Shown in pieces: positions 26,201-33,626 of a stretch of DNA of 39,212 nt. This DNA is from CBDUQN01 sp965369375 (lineage in GTDB: Bacteria; Krumholzibacteriota; Krumholzibacteriia; Krumholzibacteriales; Krumholzibacteriaceae): assembly GCA_965369375.1 (NCBI GenBank), contig CBDUQN010000018.1:1-39212 (forward strand). Reading direction: 5' to 3'. Position numbers and translations under genes: made by a program. Below the pieces are notes generated by a model. It saw only the letters and a program-made list of their open reading frames with translations, was not told where the DNA came from and searched no databases. How positions within the stretch are numbered: position 1 is the first letter of the stretch; each line of letters begins with the position of its first letter.

Positions 26201-26337
26201 AGTTCTTCGACCATTATATGCAGAAACTGCTCAGAGGTCTGATCCCCCGCAAAGAAACGTTTACCGCGGCGCTCGAAGAGATGAAAAAAAATGTCAGGGA
26301 AATATTCCTGCGCTATATCGACCGGCTGCAAAAGTAA
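23296..26337 (+). CDS. glnE: bifunctional glutamine synthetase adenylyltransferase/deadenylylase
   Basis: GlnE adds and removes AMP on glutamine synthetase under PII control. The 1013-residue protein has two nucleotidyltransferase domains. The N-terminal, deadenylylating-type domain has SDID with Asp253 and Asp255 (LGKLGGTELNYSSDIDLL); the C-terminal, adenylylating-type domain has Asp765 and Asp767 (LGSLGSKECRFGSDLDLL). All four key aspartates are present. Between the halves, residues about 652-690 form a Pro/Gly-rich low-complexity linker not typical of the family. The start at 23296 has no evident Shine-Dalgarno, but no better start exists upstream. It is the only plus-strand gene between 49 and 35892, divergent from glnB and convergent with glnD. 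Confidence 0.95.
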   Translation: MTGDLNKHVRNLLEPELAEGAHAEAFLKLGFSDPSKAASLWSAILPATAITPGVSEHASVLVRTLAGCPDPDMALLNLSRFVDSMIAPSHFLSSLFLEKPICVLLVTIFSSSYYLSDILVRNTGYLAWLIERETLESPKSFSQYVKEAERQTAPFKDHRRRLNSIKRYKRREILRIGARDLLGIASVEEVTAELSFLTDAVIDITGRLSFEEEARIAGLEDTEWNRDEDKPFHRFAIISLGKLGGTELNYSSDIDLLYICEATEGKREIAFYTSLARRITNELSEATEEGTLFRVDLRLRPDGESGPLVVTVEEHLNYLLRRARPWEKQSLIKARFSAGNLRPAEAFQANTERIVFSSISGEETLADILAMRERAVANLPSGERVRNIKLMSGGIRDIEFIAQALQLLHGRSHREVRSRNTLEALERLYNQGYIDEEVRTILSRCYRLFRTVEHRLQLRKNVRTHTLPTGEEELHTLGARVSYSSLPEISGESFRAELGRSLRQVQHIFDSFFKDRGQDEIPLLLSLPSGETEVGRILSGYGIEEGEQAHRFLISLVYGDFPHLESPEMLHTAAKCLPAILERVSRTPDPSLTLKNLVKIVRATGATRSTLELLAECGDLLRLFLVISSLSTKLTDVISRRIELLDVLAAGVPPGELPGGPPGAQPGEPADEPPGAPSAGPPAPDGFDTQRRLRDLNKWREEMLLHIHCQNRVPESGPESLAPPLSEVMEETVAELFRMSGGEDTGIAIFALGSLGSKECRFGSDLDLLAVIPDAGNAVEATRVILRFMENGGKADIGPIDMRLRGEGDGSPLIQTLDRYRSYFDSRAAFWEMIAFTKCRFICGDTDTGKAFEEIIARALREVREKADLRENLLEARGKLESLSSCAWDVKYAPGGLYDIGYITSSAKLPSLNVATHSPFKDLESLESRGLLAGEETKSLTDAYRLFYLVEHAAALHGLKYPPLPEREEFFDHYMQKLLRGLIPRKETFTAALEEMKKNVREIFLRYIDRLQK

Positions 26338-26350
26338 GAAAACCCTCTGA

Positions 26351-26378
26351 TATTTGATTCACTTTATTTGATTCACTG
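26351..26378. repeat. 14-bp tandem direct repeat between glnE and glnD
   Basis: TATTTGATTCACTT at 26351-26364 is followed directly by TATTTGATTCACTG at 26365-26378. It lies in the 86-bp convergent spacer between the glnE and glnD stop codons. No terminator hairpin is apparent there. Confidence 0.75.
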
Positions 26379-26423
26379 TCTGGACGAACGACCTTGAATG
26401 GTGTGACGGATTGAAAGGGGGAT

Positions 26424-29084
26424 TTACTGCGGCATACCATCCGCTTCGAGCTCTGAGACGAGCCGCGCGCGGATTTTACTCATCGCCCTTGCATCCCGCA
26501 CCTTCTCACCCTTCGTTGTCCTGACGTAGAATGAATCGGCTGCCACGCCTCCGAGGGTCGTAATCTGGGCGCTCTGGATATCGAGGCCCTCCTCGCTGAA
26601 CACGCGCGTGACACGGTAGAGAAGGCCCGGCATGTCTTTCGCGGTGAGATCGATTATCGTGCTTTCGCCCGAGAGATCGTTTTCGAATTCCACGACGCAT
26701 GGAACGGGAATGCCGGGACCCGGACGCCGCTTCCACCTTCTCATATGCGAGGCATAGGCGCTTTCCAGATCGATCCTGCCCGCGAGGACAGCGTTCAGAT
26801 CCTCTGCCAGCTTTTTGCGCTCATCCCCCGAAACGGAGAGGCTGCCGCTCAACCCCTCGAGATGGAAGAGATCGATGACGTAGCCGTCTTTTCTCGTAAA
26901 TGCAAAGGCGCCGAGTATATTGAAATCGTTGATCGTTATTAAGCCGCAGAGCTGTGACAGCCTGAACGGCCTGTCCTTCGTGCAGACGGCCAGTTCGAGC
27001 GAATGCTTCAAACGCCTGAACTTCGTCACCGCCGGCACTTTGTCGAGTCTATCCACCATGCCGAGGTGGGATCTCGCCTGCGACGGCGACACGACCATTA
27101 TGTACCGCCCGGGCAGGCTGTCGAGGTGCTTTGCCATCTTCTCGGGCTCACCCTCTCCCGTGCAGGACGCGATCATCCGCTCGCGCCGCTTCGAGAACAC
27201 CGCGCTGTACGAGACGCCGACATCCGACTTTTCTGCGAGCAGCCTGCTCGCCTTGAAGTAGAGATCCTCGAGCAGGTTGTCTTTCCAAGCCGTCCACACC
27301 CCGGTCCCGGTCGCTTTGAGGTCCACATAGGTCAGCAGGTAGAGGAGCTTGAGATTGAGGTGGTTCTTGACCTTCTTTGTGAATTGCAGCCCCGTGTCCC
27401 GATCCTCCATATCCCTGCGCTGGCTGAAGTGCGAGAGCAGCAGATGGTTCCTGATAAGAAAAGAAATAAGAAAGCGGCTCTTCGCCGGCAGTGGAAATGG
27501 TTTCAGGATATTCTCGGCCATCCGCGCGCCGGCTCTCGCATGACCCCGCATGTTCACCTTCCCGATGTCGTGCAGGAGGGTGGCGAGGATAAGCTCGGTT
27601 TTTTCCGCGACCTCGCCGTAGATGCGCGCCAGCAATCCCGATTCCCTGTCGGCGAGCTCCTCTAGAGCCTCTATGGCGCGGAGACTGTGCTCATCCGCCG
27701 AGTACTGGTGATAGAGATCGTAGCGCTTGAGACATGTGAGGCGTTCGAAGGGCGGGAATACATGACCGAGGACACCGAGCTCGTGCATGCTCTTTATCAC
27801 GGGCGCCTTGGTGCCCGGCATCCTGAGAAGCTCGATAAACGATTCCCTCATCCGCTTCACCATTCGGGCCGGCAGCTTTCCCGATTTGAATTCATTCCGT
27901 ATGCGGCGTTCGAGGTGCGGCGAGAACCGGCGCCCGCTCAGAAGCTGTTCCTTGAACGGAAAGAGCGGATCCGCCAGCAACTTCTCCCGGCGGAGTTGAA
28001 AGTCGAGTTGCCCTAGACCTTTCACGCCGACCCGGCGATACAGTGCCCCGTCGATTATCCGCAGCGCCCCGCGTCCCCTCGTTTCTTCGAGAAAACGTTC
28101 GAGGACCCGGTATATCGACCGCGTATTGGAGTAGTAGTCCCGCATGAACAACTCGACGGCGAGGAAATCACCCCTGCTCCGGTAACCGAGCTTTTCCGCG
28201 ATCGAACGCTGCTTGTCCACGGTGAGCACGTTCCAGTTGGACTGCGTATCGAACTGCAGCTCGTTACGGACCCGCAGAAGAAAATCGAAGGCGCGCTGCA
28301 CATCGCCGATCTCTTCACGATCGATGATCGCCAACCGGTAGAGACCCTTGAGCGTCCCTTCCCAGGGGAGCACCATCCCGAGCCAGCGAATCGTCTGAAA
28401 GTCGCGCAGCCCACCGGGGCTCTCCTTCACGTTCGGCTCGACGAGGTGATAGCTCCAACCCGATTTCTTCCAACGCCCCCGTGCCTCGTCGATCTTCGCC
28501 GAGAGCATCCCTCCATCCTCCCCGTCGCGTATCTCCTCCTTGATCCCGGCAAGGACCTCCTTGAGCTTTTCGTTTCCACATATCCACCGCCCATCGAGCA
28601 TGCCTGTCTTGAGATCGATGTCCCGCTTGATCGCTCTTTTGAGCTCAGAGACCGTCCGAACGGAATGGCTGAGCTCGAGACCGGAATCCCACATCATCCG
28701 CACGAGGTACCCGGCGAGAGCGGTGGCGCTTTTCGCGCCCCCCTTTCCGATAAGGAAGAGGAGGTCGACATCGCTGTACGGTGCGAGCTCCCTTCTGCCG
28801 AGACTCCCGAGCGCAATGAGGGCGGGCAGCCCGGGCGCTTTTCCCCGTCCGTTCATGAGTCCGATGAGGGAATCGAAGAGATGTGTGATAATGAGCTCGA
28901 CACCGACCGAGCACGCCTTCGTGACTTCACGCCCGGATTTTCCCTCACGGTGCCGCTTCTCGAGCTCGGTGACAAATGGCCGGTAGGCATCCCGGACACG
29001 GCCGGCAAAGGAAGTCATTTCTTCTTCCGAGCGCAGGTAGGTCGGAGACGGAAGGTCTGACCGTTTGAGAATCTGAGACGACAT
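26424..29084 (-). CDS. glnD: PII uridylyltransferase/uridylyl-removing enzyme
   Basis: GlnD is the glutamine sensor that uridylylates PII when nitrogen is scarce and deuridylylates it when glutamine is plentiful. The 886-residue protein has a nucleotidyltransferase domain (ALGSLGRRELAPYSDVDL, Asp105 and Asp107) and a helical linker. An HD hydrolase domain follows (LLHDIGK, His505-Asp506), then two C-terminal ACT domains (about 690-770 and 805-875) that bind glutamine. An in-frame GTG at 29126 would add 14 residues; ATG at 29084 is preferred although its ribosome site is weak. It follows glnA by 64 bp on the same strand, so co-transcription with its pathway target is likely. Confidence 0.95.
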   Translation of the reverse strand: MSSQILKRSDLPSPTYLRSEEEMTSFAGRVRDAYRPFVTELEKRHREGKSGREVTKACSVGVELIITHLFDSLIGLMNGRGKAPGLPALIALGSLGRRELAPYSDVDLLFLIGKGGAKSATALAGYLVRMMWDSGLELSHSVRTVSELKRAIKRDIDLKTGMLDGRWICGNEKLKEVLAGIKEEIRDGEDGGMLSAKIDEARGRWKKSGWSYHLVEPNVKESPGGLRDFQTIRWLGMVLPWEGTLKGLYRLAIIDREEIGDVQRAFDFLLRVRNELQFDTQSNWNVLTVDKQRSIAEKLGYRSRGDFLAVELFMRDYYSNTRSIYRVLERFLEETRGRGALRIIDGALYRRVGVKGLGQLDFQLRREKLLADPLFPFKEQLLSGRRFSPHLERRIRNEFKSGKLPARMVKRMRESFIELLRMPGTKAPVIKSMHELGVLGHVFPPFERLTCLKRYDLYHQYSADEHSLRAIEALEELADRESGLLARIYGEVAEKTELILATLLHDIGKVNMRGHARAGARMAENILKPFPLPAKSRFLISFLIRNHLLLSHFSQRRDMEDRDTGLQFTKKVKNHLNLKLLYLLTYVDLKATGTGVWTAWKDNLLEDLYFKASRLLAEKSDVGVSYSAVFSKRRERMIASCTGEGEPEKMAKHLDSLPGRYIMVVSPSQARSHLGMVDRLDKVPAVTKFRRLKHSLELAVCTKDRPFRLSQLCGLITINDFNILGAFAFTRKDGYVIDLFHLEGLSGSLSVSGDERKKLAEDLNAVLAGRIDLESAYASHMRRWKRRPGPGIPVPCVVEFENDLSGESTIIDLTAKDMPGLLYRVTRVFSEEGLDIQSAQITTLGGVAADSFYVRTTKGEKVRDARAMSKIRARLVSELEADGMPQ

Positions 29085-29148
29085 ATTCTTTATAACAATT
29101 TCAAAACATCCGGACCGGCGCACCACCTTAAGTCCCGGCCTTTATAAA

Positions 29149-30570
29149 TTATATATCGTAGTAGAGACAGAACTCGTACGGGTGCGGACGGCGCCGCACC
29201 GGCGAGACCTCGTTCTCCCTCTTGTATGCTATCCAGGTGCGTATCACGTCCTCGGTGAATACGTCCCCCTTGAGCAGAAACTCGTGATCGTTCTCGAGCG
29301 CTTCGAGTGCCGTTGCAAGATCGGGCGGCGTCTTCTTCACTTCAGCAAGCTCCTCTGGGGGCATGTCATAGATATTCTTGTCCAGCGGCTCACCGGGATG
29401 AATCTTGTTCTCGATGCCGTCGAGGCCCGCCATGAGCACGGCCGCAAGCGTGAAGTACGGATTACCCGTCGCATCGGGGCAGCGGAATTCGATCCGCTTC
29501 GCCTCCGGTTTCGCCGAAGCGACAGGAATCCGGATCGCGGCGCTGCGGTTACGCTGCGAATAGGTGAGGTTGACCGGGGCCTCGAAGCCGGGAACGAGCC
29601 GCTTGTATGAGTTTGTCGTCGCGTTGGTGAAACCGAGCAGCGCCGGCGCATGCGCGAGCAGGCCGCCGATGAAAAAGAGCGCCATCTCGCTCAGTCCCGC
29701 ATACTCGGGGCCGTAGAAGAGGTTCTCATCGCCCCGCCAGAGCGAAACGTGCACGTGCATCCCCGAGCCGTTGTCGCCGTAGATCGGCTTCGGCATGAAG
29801 GTCGCCGTCTTTCCGCACGCAAGCGCGGTATTCTTGACGACATATTTGAAGAGCGATAACGCGTCACCCATCGTGACGAGCGTATCGAACCGCAGATCTA
29901 TCTCGCCCTGTCCCGCCGTGGCGACCTCGTGGTGATGGATCTCGGGGTGGAGACCGCAGGCAAGGAGCGTTTTGACGATATCGCTTCTGAGATCCTGCTG
30001 CGAGTCGGTCGGCGGAACGGGGAAGTATCCCTCCTTGAACCGCGCCTTGTACCCGAGGTTCGGTTCCTCGTCACGGGCCGTGTTCCAGAATCCCTCCTTC
30101 GAGTCGACGCGGTAGAAGGCACTGTTCTCGTCCTGGGCGAAGAGAACCTCGTCGAAAATGAAAAACTCCGGCTCCGGGCCGAAATAGGCCTTTTCGGCTA
30201 TGCCCGTATCGATGAGATGCTTCTCGGCCTTTCGCGCAATCAGGCGGGGATCGCGGGCATACGGCTGCATCGTTATCGGATCGTGAATATTACCGATGAG
30301 GCTCAGTGTCGGATGACGGAAGAACGGGTCCATGATGGCGGTTTCGGGATCCGGTTTGACGAGCATGTCACTCTCGTCGATATTCTTCCATCCCCTGATG
30401 CTCGATCCGTCGAAGCCGACACCTTCTTCGAACGTCTTCTCGTCGAAATTGGTCATCGGCAGCGAGAAATGCTGCCACATCCCGATGAAATCGAGGAACT
30501 TTATATCGACGAATTCTGCATTATTCGATTGGGCGAATTTGATAACGTCGGCCGGGGTCTTTGCCATCAT
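29149..30570 (-). CDS. glnA: glutamine synthetase type I, adenylylation-regulated
   Basis: GlnA makes glutamine from glutamate, ammonia and ATP as a dodecamer. The 473-residue protein has the family motifs VGFDGSSIRGW, the GPEPEFFIF metal site, GSGMHVHVSLW, the Asn loop LLGFTNATTNSYKRLVPG, and RSAAIRIP. The adenylylation site is present as Tyr401 in KNIYDMPPEE, consistent with the GlnE encoded nearby. This fits the GSI-beta subtype typical of Gram-negative bacteria. Two adjacent ATG codons (30570, 30567) follow GGAAGG. The upstream 222 bp holds only a weak promoter candidate. glnD lies downstream on the same strand. Confidence 0.97.
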   Translation of the reverse strand: MMAKTPADVIKFAQSNNAEFVDIKFLDFIGMWQHFSLPMTNFDEKTFEEGVGFDGSSIRGWKNIDESDMLVKPDPETAIMDPFFRHPTLSLIGNIHDPITMQPYARDPRLIARKAEKHLIDTGIAEKAYFGPEPEFFIFDEVLFAQDENSAFYRVDSKEGFWNTARDEEPNLGYKARFKEGYFPVPPTDSQQDLRSDIVKTLLACGLHPEIHHHEVATAGQGEIDLRFDTLVTMGDALSLFKYVVKNTALACGKTATFMPKPIYGDNGSGMHVHVSLWRGDENLFYGPEYAGLSEMALFFIGGLLAHAPALLGFTNATTNSYKRLVPGFEAPVNLTYSQRNRSAAIRIPVASAKPEAKRIEFRCPDATGNPYFTLAAVLMAGLDGIENKIHPGEPLDKNIYDMPPEELAEVKKTPPDLATALEALENDHEFLLKGDVFTEDVIRTWIAYKRENEVSPVRRRPHPYEFCLYYDI

Positions 30571-30681
30571 GCGACCTTCCTTGATTATTGATTACAGCGC
30601 TTGAATCCTGCGGAGAGAAACACCCCCCCCAAAACTCATGCAATCCCTTACACACCAGACAACATCCCCTCCTTGGCGAAT

Positions 30682-30690
30682 CATATAGCA
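30682..30690 (-). promoter_or_regulatory. weak candidate extended -10 for glnA
   Basis: Minus strand TGC followed by TATATG, about 105 nt upstream of the glnA ATG, with no good -35 at normal spacing. A TTGACG at 30716-30721 is too far from it and pairs only with a poor TTAGAG. No sigma54 consensus was found here, in contrast to enteric glnA. Confidence 0.3.
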
Positions 30691-30792
30691 ATCTCTAAAA
30701 TTACGCGGCGGTATCCGTCAATACAAATCTTTGAATTTCTCTACAGTTCGAACAATTTCATGAAAAACCATGCAATCGTTCACCCGGCACAC

Positions 30793-31704
30793 TCACCTCA
30801 ATCCCACGATTTCATAGAGATCGTAATATGCATTTTCGTGCAGCCCGATCACCTTGAATGCCCGCGCGCGCCAGAACAGGGCGGATTCTTTATCCTCATC
30901 AACGGCGGTCGCCGCGTCAAAGCGGTATATCGCCTCCTGATACAGCCCGGCGGAGAGCAGGAGCAGCCCGGCTTCCAGATCCGGCATTTCATCGAGCGCC
31001 GCATCGAGAAGCTTCTCTTCCTCTTTGGTCATGACCATGAAGAAGCGCCACTTCGATCTCAGCAACAATCCGCCCCACCGCGTGCTCACCTTCCACAGGT
31101 ATTTTGCGCCGGGTTCGAGCTCATCCAATGCCACCTTGAAGCCATCGACGGTATGCTCGATTTTCCTGTCATCCTCGGTGTCTTCGGTGGCTATAAAGAT
31201 TTCATACTGGTCGATCCCATCGATCGTTGTCCAAATAAAGATGCTCTCACCGGCGCGCACCTTCCCTTCGGGAGCGGGGAAAAGAAGCATCGGCGCACTG
31301 GTTTGATACTGCCAGTCTCTTACCGCACGGGTTACCAATGGATGGGTCTGGATGCCGCTGACAAAATTCTTGATTTGCCTTATCGTCCAGGCATAAACAG
31401 GATCTTCCTCGGTGCTCGAGGAGAAGACGATCCGGTACGGCCCCATGAGAGCGAACTCCTCCCCTCCCGGCGCGAATCCCGTGCATGAGGCGCCCAATCC
31501 AAGCCTCATGTCATCGCCGATCTCGATTGCGAAACCGTTCGCTACTGCGAGCGTATCCTCCCCGCGGAGTGCCGTTACTTCCCCGGATACCGATTCCACG
31601 CGGCCGCGCGGCTGCTGGGCAGCATCTGATAACCCCGAAAGGGTGGGGCCGGCGACCAAAAACAGTGAGAGAAATATGATCGGTACGGAAACTCTCCCCG
31701 TCAT
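30793..31704 (-). CDS. exported FecR-like protein with C-terminal helical/TPR-like region
   Basis: The 303-residue protein begins with a Sec-type signal peptide (basic start, hydrophobic residues 7-25, likely cleavage near DAAQQ). Next comes a FecR-like beta domain (GRVESVSGEVTALRGEDTL through FALMGPYRIVFSS, about 33-107). A middle region (about 115-230) looks beta-rich and could be a fibronectin-like fold. The C terminus has helical TPR-like segments (LDAALDEMPDLEAGLLLLSAGLYQEAIYRFDAA, about 230-300). There is no FecI sigma factor or TonB receptor gene nearby, so a role in iron signalling is not supported and the function is unknown. The start is well supported by GGAGG 7 nt upstream. Confidence 0.75.
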   Translation of the reverse strand: MTGRVSVPIIFLSLFLVAGPTLSGLSDAAQQPRGRVESVSGEVTALRGEDTLAVANGFAIEIGDDMRLGLGASCTGFAPGGEEFALMGPYRIVFSSSTEEDPVYAWTIRQIKNFVSGIQTHPLVTRAVRDWQYQTSAPMLLFPAPEGKVRAGESIFIWTTIDGIDQYEIFIATEDTEDDRKIEHTVDGFKVALDELEPGAKYLWKVSTRWGGLLLRSKWRFFMVMTKEEEKLLDAALDEMPDLEAGLLLLSAGLYQEAIYRFDAATAVDEDKESALFWRARAFKVIGLHENAYYDLYEIVGLR

Positions 31705-31766
31705 AACGTTGCCTCCATTAAATGAGATAAGTATCGAACCTGCGACCCGCTTTGTTGATATCGGGT

Positions 31767-31795
31767 ATTTTCGTATATCTGCAATTCTATTTCAA
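31767..31795 (-). promoter_or_regulatory. possible sigma70 promoter for the FecR-like gene
   Basis: Minus strand TTGAAA (31790-31795), 17-nt spacer, GAAAAT (31767-31772). The -10 lacks the usual first T, so support is modest. It sits between the upstream phosphatase stop and the FecR-like start. Confidence 0.3.
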
Positions 31796-31818
31796 CCATG
31801 AGCAAGGGTTTTTAAACG

Positions 31819-32418
31819 CTACCACTTCCAGGGAGCGAAATTCAGGTATCTCACGCGCGGCGGCATCGTGTCCCTGAAGTGAATGAGGGTGGCGGATGCA
31901 TTGGCGATCCCCAGCCGGTGCATTGCGTCGAGGTCCATCGCGAGATAATGCGCTATGATCGGCTTGATGACATCGCTGTGGGACACGGCGGCCACCTGTT
32001 CGGCCCTTTTCTCATTCAATATGCGCTCGATCGCCTCGATCCCGCGCTTCTGAAGATCGATCATCCCTTCGGTTTCAGAGAAATTCGATTCCGTCGGTTT
32101 TCGGGTGTAGCGTTTGAAATCGGGGTCGTCTTTCAGATCGCTGTACCGCTTCCCGATCCACTTCTCGTAAGGCGATTCATCGAGGCGCGGCTCCTCGACG
32201 ATTTCACTGTTCCAGGTTTCGGAGAGGATATGAGACGTTTCCATTGCGCGCAGAACCGTGCTCGAGTAGATATGCCCGATTCCCTCGTTTTCGAGCGTGC
32301 TCGCGAGCGTCCGAACGGTTTCTCTCCCCCGTTCGTTGAGGGGAATGGGATCGCGCCCCATTACCCTGAGCTCTCTGTTCCAGTCGGTCTGTCCGTGCCT
32401 GATGAGATAGAGCAGCAA
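31819..32418 (-). CDS. histidine phosphatase (phosphoglycerate mutase-like) family protein
   Basis: The protein carries the catalytic RHGQTDWN motif right after its start (LLYLIRHGQTDWNRE). The second conserved elements follow: ERG, SSTVLRAMETSHIL, a DE[S/A]-like acidic stretch DESPYEKWIG, and the late VSHSDVIKPIIAHYLAM. The family covers alpha-ribazole phosphatase, cofactor-dependent phosphoglycerate mutase-like and broad phosphatases; substrate cannot be assigned. The open frame extends to a GTG at 32457, but TTG at 32418 has GGAG 6 nt upstream (32425-32428) and gives the usual N terminus, so a 199-residue product is proposed. No cobalamin genes are nearby, so CobC is not supported. Confidence 0.88.
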   Translation of the reverse strand: MLLYLIRHGQTDWNRELRVMGRDPIPLNERGRETVRTLASTLENEGIGHIYSSTVLRAMETSHILSETWNSEIVEEPRLDESPYEKWIGKRYSDLKDDPDFKRYTRKPTESNFSETEGMIDLQKRGIEAIERILNEKRAEQVAAVSHSDVIKPIIAHYLAMDLDAMHRLGIANASATLIHFRDTMPPRVRYLNFAPWKW

Positions 32419-32512
32419 TTGATTCTCCGTTCTCTGTTGTTCACGTGATCGCAGCACTCACAATGACAATTCATGCCGGATGACCGCAACCACTCGATGG
32501 CACAACGATGCG

Positions 32513-33613
32513 CTAAAAGGTATGTTCGAATCCGATCTTTGGAAGCGGGACCTTTTCTCCGTTCTCTTTTATGATTGTTAATCCATCCGCTTCTGGCACG
32601 ATAGCGCCTATGACGGCTGCGCCCGCCGGCAGCAATTCGCGCGCGCCTGCTGCAACCGTAGCAAGAAGTACGTACTCCTCTCCACTGGAGAGAACAAACT
32701 CGGTTTGGGATTCTCGGTCTCCGGTGTGGAGATCTGAAAGCGCCTGCGGGACGGGAAGGGATTCCTCGTCCACCACCACCCCGACGCCGCTTTCGCGGCA
32801 GAGGGTTGCAAGATCTTTCGCGATCCCGTCACTGATATCGATCATCGCCGTGATCGCGGGCGGGTCGGCATCTAGGAGGGCGCGGTCGAGCGGACGAGCG
32901 AAAGGAGCGATGTGCTGTTTGCACACCATCATCACCGGAATAATCGATTCATCCAGGCCGGCTTCGCTGCACAGCCCCACAATCTCTCTCTCGTCCGATG
33001 TCAGATGCAAACTCGACAATACTTTTTTTATAGCCATGAGATTCTTCGACGGCGGCACTTTAGAAGCAAATTCCTCATCTATTTTTTCAGCTCCGGCGAC
33101 AAACTCGAGCTGGGCCATGCCCGCGCTCGACGCGCCGCACGCGCCGAAGAGGACGAGCATATCCCCTTCGCGCGCACCGGTTCGTAGAACAGCTTTCCCC
33201 GGTTCGATACTTCCCAGCACCGAGGCATTCAGAAAGAATCCGCCGGGATTACGCACCGTATCGCCTCCGACGAGCCCGAGCCCGTACGCCTCGCATCCGC
33301 GCTTGATACCATCGATAATGTCGTCTACTTCCTCGATCGTGCATCCTTCGGGCAGTCCCGCCGTTACGACCATCGAATACGGCAGGCCGCCCATCGCATA
33401 TATATCGGAGACGTTCGACGTGACGAGCTTCTGTACCGCCTGACTGATGGTTGAAAAGGATCGGTCGAAATGAACGCCCTCGGCGACTGCATCGGTGGTG
33501 AAGAGCAACTCGCCGGAGACGGGTGGCAGAACCGCCGTGTCGTCACCGATCCCCGAATCGGGGAAAGCCTCGCGGAGCCTCTCGATCACTTTTTGTTCCA
33601 TTAGTTTCGGCAT
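32513..33613 (-). CDS. thiL: thiamine-monophosphate kinase
   Basis: ThiL phosphorylates thiamine monophosphate to the cofactor thiamine diphosphate. The 366-residue protein shows the AIR-synthase-like fold motifs: GIGDDTAVLPP near the N terminus, TTDAVAEGVHFD, NVSDIYAMGG, VGGDTVRNPGGFFLN and MIDISDGIAKDLATLC. Aspartates for Mg-ATP binding are all present. The open frame starts at an ATG at 33658 inside the upstream gene; ATG at 33613 is chosen by family fit and leaves a 13-bp gap. It is probably translated with the NAD(P)HX repair gene. Length is slightly above the E. coli enzyme (325). Confidence 0.94.
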   Translation of the reverse strand: MPKLMEQKVIERLREAFPDSGIGDDTAVLPPVSGELLFTTDAVAEGVHFDRSFSTISQAVQKLVTSNVSDIYAMGGLPYSMVVTAGLPEGCTIEEVDDIIDGIKRGCEAYGLGLVGGDTVRNPGGFFLNASVLGSIEPGKAVLRTGAREGDMLVLFGACGASSAGMAQLEFVAGAEKIDEEFASKVPPSKNLMAIKKVLSSLHLTSDEREIVGLCSEAGLDESIIPVMMVCKQHIAPFARPLDRALLDADPPAITAMIDISDGIAKDLATLCRESGVGVVVDEESLPVPQALSDLHTGDRESQTEFVLSSGEEYVLLATVAAGARELLPAGAAVIGAIVPEADGLTIIKENGEKVPLPKIGFEHTF

Positions 33614-33626
33614 GAATAGTCCACGC

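Noticed and set aside
31725..31760. GCAGGTTCGATAC on the minus strand, like a tRNA T arm
   Set aside because: The flanks do not pair and no D arm, anticodon stem or acceptor stem can be formed around it.
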